A DNA stretch of 64,000 nucleotides, from assembly GCF_029338575.1 (NCBI RefSeq), contig NZ_CP119992.1, positions 124,001-188,000 of the forward strand. The letters are read 5' to 3'. The notes below the pieces were generated by a model. The model was not told where the DNA came from and did no database searches. It worked only from the letters and a program-made list of their open reading frames with translations. This document shows positions 34,443 through 42,950 of the stretch, in pieces (position 1 is the stretch's first letter; each line of letters starts with the position of its first letter). A program made the translations under genes and the position numbers. The stretch is from Halomarina halobia (GTDB taxonomy: Archaea > Halobacteriota > Halobacteria > Halobacteriales > Haloarculaceae).

Positions 34443-34916
34443 ATGAGCAAGATCGACGCGGAGCGCGAGATGTCCCGCGCGGAGGTGGCGGCGTACCTGC
34501 GGGAGTTCGCGAACCGGCTCGACGGCGGCGGTTCGGCGGGGATGGGCGGCGCGGAGGCGGATCGCACCCGGACCGCGGGGAGCGCCGACACCGGGGGAGC
34601 GACGAGCGACGCCGGCGGCACGCCGACCGTGACCGGAACCGACGACGCCACGCGCTCGCCGGAGAGCGAGCGGGCCGGCGACGCCTCGCGCTCCGAGGGC
34701 CGGACCGGCGAGGGCGGCCGCTCGGCCGCCTCCGAGAAGGTGACGATCGTCGTGGGGAACGACAGCGCGACCGTCAACCCGCCGGAGACCGTCGACTTCG
34801 CCGTCGAGGTGTCGGGGAGCGATCCGGTGCTCGGCGCGGGGCGACAGGGCGTGGAGTTCGGCATCTACTGGCGCGGCGACCAGGTCGAGGAGGACGACGA
34901 GATCTCGATCAAGTAG
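34443..34916 (+). CDS. Amphi-Trp domain protein
   Basis: 157 residues. The N-terminal helical part SKIDAEREMSRAEVAAYLREFANRL and the C-terminal VTIVVGNDSATVNPPETVDFAVEVSG through GVEFGIYWRGDQ, with the amphipathic Trp-bearing strand, define the amphi-Trp family of haloarchaea. Between them lies a low-complexity Gly/Ser/Thr/Asp linker (about 35-95). Function unknown; no partner. Confidence 0.82.
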   Translation: MSKIDAEREMSRAEVAAYLREFANRLDGGGSAGMGGAEADRTRTAGSADTGGATSDAGGTPTVTGTDDATRSPESERAGDASRSEGRTGEGGRSAASEKVTIVVGNDSATVNPPETVDFAVEVSGSDPVLGAGRQGVEFGIYWRGDQVEEDDEISIK

Positions 34917-34932
34917 GCCGCGGTAACCCGCG

Positions 34933-36528
34933 TCAGCGCTCGTCCACCCTGGAGAGTGGCACCTCCACCAGCGAGAGGTCGTCGCTCGCCACGGCGTCGG
35001 CGAACGTCCCGCGGAAGTCGTCCCACGATTCGACGCGGCGGCCCTCGACGCCGAAGCTCTCGGCGAACGCCGGGAAGTCGGGGTTGCCGAGGGCGGTGCC
35101 GAAGGCGTCGGCGCGGTCCTCCAGCTGGTGCTCGCGGATGAGCCCGTAGTCGTCGTCGTTGAACAGCAACACCGTGAACGAGCGGCCGAGCCGCGTCGCC
35201 GTCTCCAGTTCAGCCGCGTTCATCAGGAAGCCGCCGTCGCCCGTCGCGGCGACGACGTTCCCCTCGACGACCCCGTCGGCGGCCACCGCCCCCGGGACGG
35301 CGATGCCCATGCTCGCGAGCCCGTTCGAGACGATGCAGGTGTTCGGCTCGTAGGTCGGGTAGTTCGTGGCGATGGCCATCTTGTGGCTCCCCACGTCCGA
35401 GACGAGCACGTCCTCGTCGTCGAGCACGTCCCGGACGATCGGTAGCGCCCGACGGACGCTGAAGGGCTCGTCCGCCTCCGGCGGGCGCGTCACCTCCTCG
35501 ACGAGCGCCCGGCGCAGGTCCGCGTACCAGTCGGCGTCGGTCCGATCCAGGTCCGCCGCGCAGAGCGCCTCCAGCCCGGCCGCCACGTCGCAGACCACCT
35601 CTACCGCCGGCTCGTAGTGCTCGTACACCTCCGCCGGTTCGAAGTCGAGGTGGACGATGCGCTTGTCGCGGTCGGGGTTCCAGCTCTCCGGGTCGTGTTC
35701 CGCGATGTCGTAACCGACGGCGAGTACCGCGTCGGCGCGGTCGATGACGCGCTCAGCCTCGTCGCGCGCGCCCGAGTCGAGCGTCATCAGCGAGTGCTCG
35801 TCGGCGTCGGAGACCGCGCCCTTACCCATGTAGGTGGCCACGACCGGCGCGTCGATCCCCTCGACGAACGCGCGCAACTGCTCCGCGGTGCGCGTCCGCA
35901 CGGCCCCGTTGCCCGCGAGCACGAGCGGGCGCTCCGCGGCGGCGAGCACCTCGACCGCCCGCTCGACGGCGGTGGGGTCCGGCGACGGCCGTCGCACCGC
36001 GTGCTCGCCGGCGGTGAGGGGTTCGCCGCGGCTCTCCTCGCCCGCGACGTCCTCCGGAAACTCGAGGTGGGTCGCGCCGGGCTTCTCGAGTTCGGCCAGC
36101 TTGAACGCCTTGCGCACCGACTCGTGGACGACATCCGGATCGTCGATGCGCGCGTTCCACTTCGTGATTGGGGCGAAGGTGTTCACGACGTCGAGCAGCT
36201 GGTGGCTCTCCTGGTGGAGGCGCTCGCGGCCGCCCTGCCCCGTGATGGCGACCACGGGGGCCTTGTCGAGGTGGGCGTCGGCCACGCCGGTGAGGAGGTT
36301 GGTCGCGCCCGGCCCGAGCGTCGAGAGGCACACCCCCGCGTGGCCGGTCAGTCGGCCGTACACGTCGGCCATGAACGCGGCCCCCTGCTCGTGGCGGACG
36401 GGGACGAACTCGACGGACGAATCGCGCAGCGAGAACAGCACGTCCCCCAGCTCCTCGCCCGGCAGCCCGAAGACGCACTCCACGCCCTCCGCCTCGAGGC
36501 AGGCGACGAGGAGGTCGGATGCCTTCAT
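34933..36528 (-). CDS. Thiamine-diphosphate enzyme, acetolactate synthase large subunit-like
   Basis: 531 residues, three-domain ThDP fold. The N-terminal PYR domain starts KASDLLVACLEAEGVECVFGLPG with the catalytic Glu in VRHEQGAAF; the central domain follows; the C-terminal PP domain contains GDGGFLMNAAELETATR and the ThDP-Mg motif. AHLDKAPVVAITGQ and GVCLSTLGPGATN fit acetolactate synthase (IlvB)-type proteins. No small-subunit gene is next to it, so a role other than branched-chain synthesis (e.g. acetoin or a decarboxylase) remains possible. ATG at 36528 preferred over upstream. Confidence 0.88.
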   Translation of the reverse strand: MKASDLLVACLEAEGVECVFGLPGEELGDVLFSLRDSSVEFVPVRHEQGAAFMADVYGRLTGHAGVCLSTLGPGATNLLTGVADAHLDKAPVVAITGQGGRERLHQESHQLLDVVNTFAPITKWNARIDDPDVVHESVRKAFKLAELEKPGATHLEFPEDVAGEESRGEPLTAGEHAVRRPSPDPTAVERAVEVLAAAERPLVLAGNGAVRTRTAEQLRAFVEGIDAPVVATYMGKGAVSDADEHSLMTLDSGARDEAERVIDRADAVLAVGYDIAEHDPESWNPDRDKRIVHLDFEPAEVYEHYEPAVEVVCDVAAGLEALCAADLDRTDADWYADLRRALVEEVTRPPEADEPFSVRRALPIVRDVLDDEDVLVSDVGSHKMAIATNYPTYEPNTCIVSNGLASMGIAVPGAVAADGVVEGNVVAATGDGGFLMNAAELETATRLGRSFTVLLFNDDDYGLIREHQLEDRADAFGTALGNPDFPAFAESFGVEGRRVESWDDFRGTFADAVASDDLSLVEVPLSRVDER

Positions 36529-36881
36529 GGGTCCCCTATGGTCGCGCGCGCACATCAAGGCCGGTGCGGACCGAGGGGTACTGTTCGGACGCGCTCCGGC
36601 TGGCCGGAACACCGCCGCGGGGCGGGACTGAAAGGGGCCGCCGTCTCGACGACGGCCGGCGACGGTTCCGCGAGGGGACCGAGTGGAACGCAGCGAGACG
36701 AGCAGCGCGAGTCTCGCCCGCTAAGCACGCGAGCGCAGCGAGCCGCCCGAGTCGAGACAAGGGGGGCTTTCGAACCGTTCCGCTCGACCGATGCGACGCG
36801 GACTCGCGTCTCTGAACACTGCCGACCGACCGTCGCGGACGATACTTTATAATCACCCGCCGTGTTACGTCCTTCTGTACC
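36529..36881. other. 353-bp intergenic region without a gene
   Basis: No ORF with credible codon use. It carries a TCCGG...CCGGA hairpin near 36594-36611, a GAGCGCAGCGAGC-like repetitive haloarchaeal segment around 36690-36745, and near its end the strong TATA TTTATAA at 36846-36852, 30 nt before the ATG at 36882. The stretch near 36760-36780 superficially recalls a tRNA T-arm but lacks a clover-leaf. Confidence 0.45.
36846..36852 (+). promoter_or_regulatory. TATA box of the membrane-protein cluster
   Basis: TTTATAA, 30-36 nt before the ATG at 36882: the clearest archaeal TATA element in this part of the window, driving a leaderless transcript. Confidence 0.65.
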
Positions 36882-37325
36882 ATGGTGGGTGTTACCAACA
36901 TCGCGAGCGCGCTCCTGACGGGGCTCCTGCTGGTCGCTATCGTCGTCGCGCTGCTCCGCCTCCGCGACTGGCGGCGCTACACCCCGGGGACGGCGGACGA
37001 ACCGGGCGGGCGACTGGATCGCGGGTACGGCCTCCTAGCCGCGGCGGCGAGCAGGGAGACGACGTGGACCCTCGGCTTCCTCCTGCTCGCGCTCGGCGTC
37101 GGCGCGGCGGCCCTGCTCTTTCTCGCGGGCGGGCCGACGGGGCAGATGGCGGGGGTGGCGGCCGCCCTCCTCGGCGTCCTCGTGCTCTGTGGATTCCTCG
37201 TGCTCGGCGTCTACCGGACGATCCGGTTTCGCGGTCGCACCAGCGCGGAGGCGGTCGCCGTCAGCGCCTGGGTCGTCGGCTCGCTGTTCGTCCTCGCCGT
37301 CTCGATCAACCTCCTCCTGGCGTAG
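36882..37325 (+). CDS. Haloarchaeal membrane protein in cox locus
   Basis: 147 residues with four membrane segments (about 5-25, 60-82, 88-110, 122-145), and a polar loop RDWRRYTPGTADEPGGRLDRGYG between the first two. No family is recognised. It is the first gene of four membrane-protein genes facing the oxidase genes. Preceded by a strong TATA box 30 nt upstream of the ATG. Confidence 0.66.
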   Translation: MVGVTNIASALLTGLLLVAIVVALLRLRDWRRYTPGTADEPGGRLDRGYGLLAAAASRETTWTLGFLLLALGVGAAALLFLAGGPTGQMAGVAAALLGVLVLCGFLVLGVYRTIRFRGRTSAEAVAVSAWVVGSLFVLAVSINLLLA

Positions 37326-37373
37326 CGCCGTGACGGTCCTTCGTCGATCCGCGTCGGGGTCGGGTGGTCGACG

Positions 37374-38060
37374 GTGAGCCTCGCGTCGACCCGGCGGTTC
37401 GACCGACTGCCCGCCGACCTCCGCTGGCTCGCGCCGCTCGTCCTCGCCGAGGCGCTGTTGCTCGTCGGCTACTTCGGCGTCACCGACGCGCGACCGACGA
37501 CGCTCCGGTACGTCCTCTACCCGTTCGTCTGGATCGACGTCGGCCTCTGGGCCGCCGTTCGGACCGCGCCGCGTCCCGCCGGACGGCACCGCCGGTGGGC
37601 GGCCGCCCTCGTCGCCGTCGCGTACTTCCTCGTCCTCGCCTGGCTCGCCGGACTGATCGGGGCGTACCCGGGCGGTCACGGCCACGCGCACGCCCACGTC
37701 CACGGCTGGCAGTTCGTCCCCTCCGCGCCGGGCTGGGGGCCGCGTATCGCGTACGCGGGCCACGCCTTCCACGTCGCATTCGTGCCCTACCAGGTGCTCG
37801 CCTACCTCGTGCTCGCCTACCTCGTCTACGCGCGGGCGCTCGACGCGAGCGCCGCGGCGCTCCCGGGCGCCGTCGGACTGCTCTCCTGTATCGGCTGTAG
37901 CTTCCCGATCGTCGCGTCGATCGCCGCGACCGCGCTCGGCACCTCCTCGGGACTGACGACGGCCGCGACGGCGATCTCGCTCGACCTCTCGACGGCCGCG
38001 TTCGTGCTCGCGGTCGCCCTGCTCTACTGGGTGCCGCGGCGGGGGTGGGGTGGATCGTGA
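37374..38060 (+). CDS. DUF7546-like membrane protein with His-rich loop
   Basis: 228 residues, about seven membrane segments. A loop GGHGHAHAHVHGW (near residues 100-112) is rich in His, and a C-x2-C in SCIGCSFPI lies in a later helix; both are possible metal (copper) ligands but no known copper chaperone motif is exact. GTG start. It overlaps the next gene as TGATG. Probably a haloarchaeal oxidase-associated protein, assignment of DUF7546 by recollection. Confidence 0.62.
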   Translation: MSLASTRRFDRLPADLRWLAPLVLAEALLLVGYFGVTDARPTTLRYVLYPFVWIDVGLWAAVRTAPRPAGRHRRWAAALVAVAYFLVLAWLAGLIGAYPGGHGHAHAHVHGWQFVPSAPGWGPRIAYAGHAFHVAFVPYQVLAYLVLAYLVYARALDASAAALPGAVGLLSCIGCSFPIVASIAATALGTSSGLTTAATAISLDLSTAAFVLAVALLYWVPRRGWGGS

Positions 38061-39541
38061 TGCCGCCGCGCGGTCGCCGCGCGACCGCGATCGGCTCGAC
38101 GGTCCTCCTGGCCGGCTCCCTCCTCGCCGGCACTGCGCTGGCCCACGCCGGGTCGCTCGGGAGCGCCGAGCCCGTCTCGGTCCCGTCGTGGCTCTTCGCG
38201 CTCACCGGCGGCGGCGTGGTCGTCGCGTCGTTCCTGTTCACCAGCTTCGTCACCGACCGCGACCTCATCCGCGCGGCCCACGAGCGCGGCCCGACGCTCC
38301 CCGCCGGCGCGCTCCTCACGGCGGGCGGTCGTGCGCTCGCGGTCGTCGGGGTCGTCGGCCTCGCGGCGGTCGTCCTCGTCGGGCTGTTCGGCCCGCCCGC
38401 GGCCGTCGCCAACCTCGCCGTCCTCCTCGTGTGGGTCGGCTGGTGGGCCGGGTACGCGATGAGCGTCTACCTCGTGGGGAACACGTGGCCCGCGCTGAAC
38501 CCGTGGGGGACGCTCGCCGAGCGCCTCCCGTCGCTCGACCGGCCGTACCCCGAGCGACTGGGGGCGTGGCCGAGCGTCGCCGCGCTCCTCGCGCTGGTGT
38601 GGCTGGAGGTGGTGAGCCCGGTGGCCGACGCCCCCCGCCTGCTCGCGGCGGTCGTCGTCGGCTACACCGCCCTCACGCTCGCGGGGGCGGTCGTCTTCGG
38701 CCGCGAGACGTGGTTCGCGACGGTCGATCCCGTCGCGCGCGTCTTCCGCTACTACGGCGCGATCGCGCCGGTCCAGCGGCTCCCGGGCGCGGTCGCGCTC
38801 CGCGCGCCGGGCGCGGCCCTGACCGGCGACGGCACCGGCGTCGCCGTCCCCGCGGATCAGCCGACCGGGCGGGATCGCTCGGTGCGCGCCGACGGCGCGG
38901 GCGCGGACGCGGCCATTAGGGGAATTCGCCGGCCGCTCGTCGACGGGTTCGACGAGGTCGCGTTCGTCGTCGCGCTCGTCTGGGCGACGACGTTCGACGG
39001 GTTCGTCTCGACGGCCGCGTGGGCCGCGCTCGCCCGGCCGGTCGTCGCTCTCGGCGTCCCGCCGCTCGCCGCCTACCTCGCGGCGCTCGTCTGCGGGTTC
39101 GCGCTCTTCCTCGGGGCGTACCGGACGGCCTCGCGGCTGGCCCGTCGGTCGGCGGGCACCTACGTCGCGACCCGCGAGATCGAGCGGCGGTTCGTCCTCG
39201 CGCTGCTGCCCATCGCCGCGGGGTACCACCTCGCGCACTTCCTCGGCTACTTCCTCGCGCTGTCGCCGACTCTGGCGGCCGTGTTGACCGATCCGCTCGC
39301 GCCGCCGACGGACCTCGTCGTGCTGACCCTGCCGGGGTGGTTCGGCGGGGTGCAACTGGCGTCCGTCGTCGTCGGGCACCTCGTTGCGGTGTGGGTCGCC
39401 CACGCGACCGCGTTCGAGACGTTCACCGGCCGCCTCCAGCCGGTCCGGAGCCAGTACCCCTACGTCGTCCTCATGGCCGTCTACACGACGACGAGCATGT
39501 GGCTGCTCATGCAGCCGTACGCGCCACCGCCGTACCTATGA
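38060..39541 (+). CDS. Polytopic membrane protein of cox locus
   Basis: 493 residues, about ten to eleven membrane segments. It starts with a signal-like helix (ATAIGSTVLLAGSLLAGTALAHAG) and contains conserved-looking aromatic and His positions (GYHLAHFLGYFLAL; TFDGFVSTAAW; NPWGTLAERL). No pore or catalytic motif is certain. It overlaps its neighbours at both ends (TGATG, ATGA), so it is translated together with the His-rich and zinc-finger proteins. Function unknown; role in oxidase assembly is inference. Confidence 0.6.
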   Translation: MPPRGRRATAIGSTVLLAGSLLAGTALAHAGSLGSAEPVSVPSWLFALTGGGVVVASFLFTSFVTDRDLIRAAHERGPTLPAGALLTAGGRALAVVGVVGLAAVVLVGLFGPPAAVANLAVLLVWVGWWAGYAMSVYLVGNTWPALNPWGTLAERLPSLDRPYPERLGAWPSVAALLALVWLEVVSPVADAPRLLAAVVVGYTALTLAGAVVFGRETWFATVDPVARVFRYYGAIAPVQRLPGAVALRAPGAALTGDGTGVAVPADQPTGRDRSVRADGAGADAAIRGIRRPLVDGFDEVAFVVALVWATTFDGFVSTAAWAALARPVVALGVPPLAAYLAALVCGFALFLGAYRTASRLARRSAGTYVATREIERRFVLALLPIAAGYHLAHFLGYFLALSPTLAAVLTDPLAPPTDLVVLTLPGWFGGVQLASVVVGHLVAVWVAHATAFETFTGRLQPVRSQYPYVVLMAVYTTTSMWLLMQPYAPPPYL

Positions 39542-39816
39542 CCCCGACTACCTCCCCGATACCGACCGACGTGCCCGACGGCGCGTCGCCCGCCCGCTGT
39601 CCGTACTGCGACCGCCCGTTCCCCGACGAGCGCCTGCGAGCGCTCCACGTCGGCGAGCGCCACGCCCGCGAGTGCACCGACGAGGAGCGCGCGGCCGCGG
39701 CGGCGGCCGCAGACGACGAGGCCGACGACCTGTTCGTCTACCACCTGAAGGTGATCGCGGCCATCGTCCTCGTCGTGTTCGGCCTCGCGTACACCTACGC
39801 GTTCGTGCTCGCGTGA
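39538..39816 (+). CDS. C2H2-like zinc-finger protein with C-terminal membrane anchor (DUF7410 type)
   Basis: 92 residues. The first half has CPYCDRPFPDERLRALHVGERH, a C-x2-C...H-x4-H zinc-finger-like motif; the last 28 residues are one membrane helix (VIAAIVLVVFGLAYTYAFVLA). It starts in the ATGA overlap with the previous gene. The zinc finger faces the cytoplasm if the helix is C-terminal anchored. Archaeal C2H2-like fingers often bind protein rather than DNA. Function unknown. Confidence 0.68.
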   Translation: MTPTTSPIPTDVPDGASPARCPYCDRPFPDERLRALHVGERHARECTDEERAAAAAAADDEADDLFVYHLKVIAAIVLVVFGLAYTYAFVLA

Positions 39817-39876
39817 CCGTCTAAGCGCAGATTTGCGCGGATCGCGGGAGCGGACGCCCGCTCCCGGCGCGCGACG

Positions 39877-40101
39877 TCACTCGGTACTCGGCGGTTCGCG
39901 ACGGCGCTCGCTCCCGCTCTGGCTCTCGCTCTCGCCCGCGGTCCACGCGATCGCGGCGGCGAGGACGCCGACGCTCACGAGCACCACGACGCCGCCGCCG
40001 ACCACGAACGCGTCCCCGAGGTGGGCGGCTTCGGCGTACAGGAGTACCGCGAGGCCGGCCACGACGCCGGCGGCGACCGTCCAGTAGAGCGCGTCGGTCA
40101 T
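39877..40101 (-). CDS. Small two-helix membrane protein near oxidase genes
   Basis: 74 residues with two membrane helices (about 6-25 and 32-53) and a Ser/Glu/Arg-rich C-terminal tail (GESESQSGSERRREPPSTE). It follows the subunit IV-like gene by 1 bp on the same strand, so belongs to the oxidase operon. No family recognised; a small accessory subunit is plausible. Confidence 0.62.
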   Translation of the reverse strand: MTDALYWTVAAGVVAGLAVLLYAEAAHLGDAFVVGGGVVVLVSVGVLAAAIAWTAGESESQSGSERRREPPSTE

Positions 40102-40102
40102 G

Positions 40103-40360
40103 TCAGGTGATGGAGTACGCCGCGGCGAGCGTGAGCGCGAGCGCGGCCAGGAGGCCGGTCAGCATCACGTACGTGATAGACCGCGGTTCGTACCGGAGGT
40201 GCTGGTAGTACGCCGCGACGAACAGGGCCTTCACCGCCGACAGCGCCATGATGACCCAGAACGCCGTCCAGTAGGCGAGGCCCGCGAACTCGATCAACAC
40301 CTGTGCCGTCGCCGCGACGAAGAGGACGACGTAGATCGCCGTGTACAGTTTCGTGTTCAT
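40103..40360 (-). CDS. Cytochrome c oxidase subunit IV-like protein
   Basis: 85 residues with three membrane segments (about 5-25, 33-52, 62-82). The pattern NTKLYTAIYVVLFVAATAQVLIEFAGLAYWTAFWVIMALSAVKALFVAAYYQHLRYEP matches prokaryotic subunit IV (CyoD/CtaF-like), a small structural subunit. It is 16 bp downstream of the fused coxAC gene on the minus strand and presumably co-transcribed. Confidence 0.8.
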   Translation of the reverse strand: MNTKLYTAIYVVLFVAATAQVLIEFAGLAYWTAFWVIMALSAVKALFVAAYYQHLRYEPRSITYVMLTGLLAALALTLAAAYSIT

Positions 40361-40376
40361 GGTTGTGGTCGTGTTA

Positions 40377-42950
40377 TCACAGGATGTAGAACAGCGGGAA
40401 GAGGAACAGCCAGACGATGTCGACGAAGTGCCAGTAGAGCCCGAAGTACTCCACCGGACGCCCGTCGTCGAGGTACGCCCCCCGCCACGCCCGCGCGATC
40501 ATGTACAGTACGATGAGCAGCCCCGCGACGACGTGCGCGCCGTGCAGGCCCGTCGTCAGGAAGAACGTGGAGGTCTCGACGCTCGTCGAGAGCCACTGGC
40601 CCTCCTGGTAGAGCGCGTACCACTCGATGCCCTTGTTGATCAGGAAGCCGACGCCGAGGAGGAACGTCACGGCGAGGCTCGCGACCAGCCCGCCCCGGCT
40701 GTTCTTCTCCGCCGCGACGAGCGCCAGCACGACGGCGAACGAACTCGTCAGCAGGATGTACGTGTTGATGAGCCCCGGCACGGGGTCGTGGGGCACGACG
40801 TGCCACGACTGCCAGCCGAACGCAACCCGGATGAAGACGTAGGAGCCGACGAACGCGCCGAACAGCACCACGTCGCTCGCGAGGAACACCCACATCCCGA
40901 GCTTCGTGTTCTCGACGCCCGCGAACGGCCACGACTCGCCGAACGGCCCCGACGGACCGTGGAACCGCTCGCGGGCGAGCCCGACGAACGCGTAGGTCAG
41001 GAGCACGCCCCCGACGACCGTCAGCCCGACGTACGCCGGGTCGCCGCCGCGGACGCCGGAGAGGCCGAGCAGGGCCACGAACGCGCCGAGCGCGACGGCG
41101 AACGGCCAGATACTGGCGTGACTCTCCTCGTGGGCGTGACCGTCGGCGGTCGTCGTAACCCCCCCGTCCGTCTCGGTCTCGCCGCTCCCGTCGGCCGCGG
41201 CCGCGGCGAGGCGACCCCGGTCACCGTCGAGGAAGTGCAGCGAGCCGCCGCTGTAGCTCGGCAGACCGGGATAGTTGTCGAGCGGCGGCGGCGAGGGGAC
41301 CGCCCACTCCGCGGTGGTCCCGTACGTCCACGGGCAGGCGTCCGCGTCCTCGCCGCTCGCGAGGCTCGCGTAGAGGTTGTAGAACATGACGAGAAAGGAC
41401 GCGCCGAGGAGGAACGCTCCAGCGGTCGCCAGCTGGTGCCACGGGGTGAACGCGACGGGGTAGTCGAACACCCGGCGGGGGGTCTCCCACGCGAGGAACA
41501 TCGGGAAGTAGAGCAGGTTGAAGCCGACGAAGTACATCCCGAACTGGACCTTCCCGAGGAACTCGTCGTACATCTTCCCGGTGATCTTCGGGTACCAGTA
41601 GTAGAGCCCGCCGATCAGCCCCGTCACGCCGCCGACCATCACGTAGTGGAAGTGCGCGACCACCCAGTAGGTGCCGCGGAACTCGTAGTCGAGCACCACC
41701 GCCCCGAGGAACACGCCCGTGATGCCGCCGAGGATGAACAGCACGAGCGCGCCGAACGCGAACAGGAACGGCGTCCGGAACCGTATCCGCCCCTTGATCA
41801 TCGTGTAGATGAGCGCGAACACCATCAGGTCGAACGGCAGCGAGATGCCGATGGTGGTCGCCATGAACAGCGTCTTGATCTGCAGGTTGATGCTGGTCAG
41901 GAACATGTGGTGCATCCAGACGACGAACGACTGGAGCGCCACGAGCACCATCGCCGCGATGAACCACTTCCGGCCGACGATGCGGCGACCCGTGAACGTC
42001 TGGAAGATCTCGGCCATCGCCCCCAGCGCCGGGAAGAAGACGATGTACACCTCGGGGTGGCCGAAGAACCAGAACAGGTGCGCCCAGAGGAGCGACCCGG
42101 CGGCGTCGGTGGCGGCGAAGTACGTCGTCCCGAGGATGCGGTCGGACGAGAGGATGAGCAGCGCCGCGAGCAGCGCGGCGAACGCGAACAGCATCATCCA
42201 CACCGTGAGCAGGATCGTCCACGTGAAGAGCGGCATGCGGCGGAGGGTGAGCCCCTCCGCCCGCATGCGGTGGATCGTCGTGATGAAGTTCACCGACCCC
42301 ACCGTCACCGAGGCGACGAACAGGACCAGCGCGAGGATGGTCGTCGTCGCGCCGACGTCCGGCATGTAGATGGGGACGTTCAGCGGCGCGTACATCGTCC
42401 AGCCACCGCTGAACGTTCCGCCCTGGAAGAACGAGATGCCGAACAGGACCCCCGAGAAGAGGTAGAGCCAGTACGACAGCGCGTTGAGGCGCGGGAACGC
42501 GAGGTCCTTCGCGCCGATCTGGAGCGGGACGACGTAGTTCGCGAAGCCGAAGGCGAACGGCGAGAGGAACCAGAACACCATCAGCAGGCCGTGGGCCGAG
42601 ACGGTCTGGTTGTACGCGTCCCCGGTCATGATCGTCCCGCCGGACTCGAGCAACTGCAGGCGGATGAGCAGCGCGAGGACGCCGCCGAAGACGAGGAAGA
42701 ACAGCGACGTCACGATATAGAGGACGCCCACGTCCTTGTGATTCGTCGTGACGAGCCAGCGCTTGACCGACGACTTCGACGGGAGGCCGTGCTCGTGGGG
42801 TGCCTCCGCCCTGTCCCCCACTGGAAGGGAGAATTCACCCTCGCTGCCGCTCTCGCTCGCGTGACCGCCGTCGCTTCCGACGGTCGCCGCTTCCCGCTCG
42901 TGGTCGTCTCCGTCAGCGCGCCGCTCGTCCGGTCCGGTTTCGTCGCTCAT
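40377..42950 (-). CDS. coxAC: Haem-copper oxidase, fused subunits I and III
   Basis: 857 residues. Subunit I spans about 55-580: AHGLLMVFWFLSP holds one haem a ligand His; the CuB/Tyr segment is FGHPEVYIVFFPALG; HHMF is the CuB His pair; AHFHYVMVGG gives the haem a3/a His pair. It is an A-type HiCuCo with the conserved D-pathway-like loop. A Gly/Ser-rich linker with His follows, then subunit III (about 625-857) with seven helices starting SIWPFAVALG and containing the Glu-rich ETSTFFLTTGLHGAHVVAG. The terminal oxidase pumps protons. It overlaps coxB by ATGA. Confidence 0.95.
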   Translation of the reverse strand: MSDETGPDERRADGDDHEREAATVGSDGGHASESGSEGEFSLPVGDRAEAPHEHGLPSKSSVKRWLVTTNHKDVGVLYIVTSLFFLVFGGVLALLIRLQLLESGGTIMTGDAYNQTVSAHGLLMVFWFLSPFAFGFANYVVPLQIGAKDLAFPRLNALSYWLYLFSGVLFGISFFQGGTFSGGWTMYAPLNVPIYMPDVGATTTILALVLFVASVTVGSVNFITTIHRMRAEGLTLRRMPLFTWTILLTVWMMLFAFAALLAALLILSSDRILGTTYFAATDAAGSLLWAHLFWFFGHPEVYIVFFPALGAMAEIFQTFTGRRIVGRKWFIAAMVLVALQSFVVWMHHMFLTSINLQIKTLFMATTIGISLPFDLMVFALIYTMIKGRIRFRTPFLFAFGALVLFILGGITGVFLGAVVLDYEFRGTYWVVAHFHYVMVGGVTGLIGGLYYWYPKITGKMYDEFLGKVQFGMYFVGFNLLYFPMFLAWETPRRVFDYPVAFTPWHQLATAGAFLLGASFLVMFYNLYASLASGEDADACPWTYGTTAEWAVPSPPPLDNYPGLPSYSGGSLHFLDGDRGRLAAAAADGSGETETDGGVTTTADGHAHEESHASIWPFAVALGAFVALLGLSGVRGGDPAYVGLTVVGGVLLTYAFVGLARERFHGPSGPFGESWPFAGVENTKLGMWVFLASDVVLFGAFVGSYVFIRVAFGWQSWHVVPHDPVPGLINTYILLTSSFAVVLALVAAEKNSRGGLVASLAVTFLLGVGFLINKGIEWYALYQEGQWLSTSVETSTFFLTTGLHGAHVVAGLLIVLYMIARAWRGAYLDDGRPVEYFGLYWHFVDIVWLFLFPLFYIL

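Noticed and set aside
34349..35149. Plus-strand ORF over the amphi-Trp gene
   Set aside because: Out of frame with a recognised gene and extremely Arg-rich; a frame shadow.
36755..36785. tRNA T-arm-like sequence near 36760
   Set aside because: A TTCGAA core is present but no acceptor stem or clover-leaf can be formed around it.
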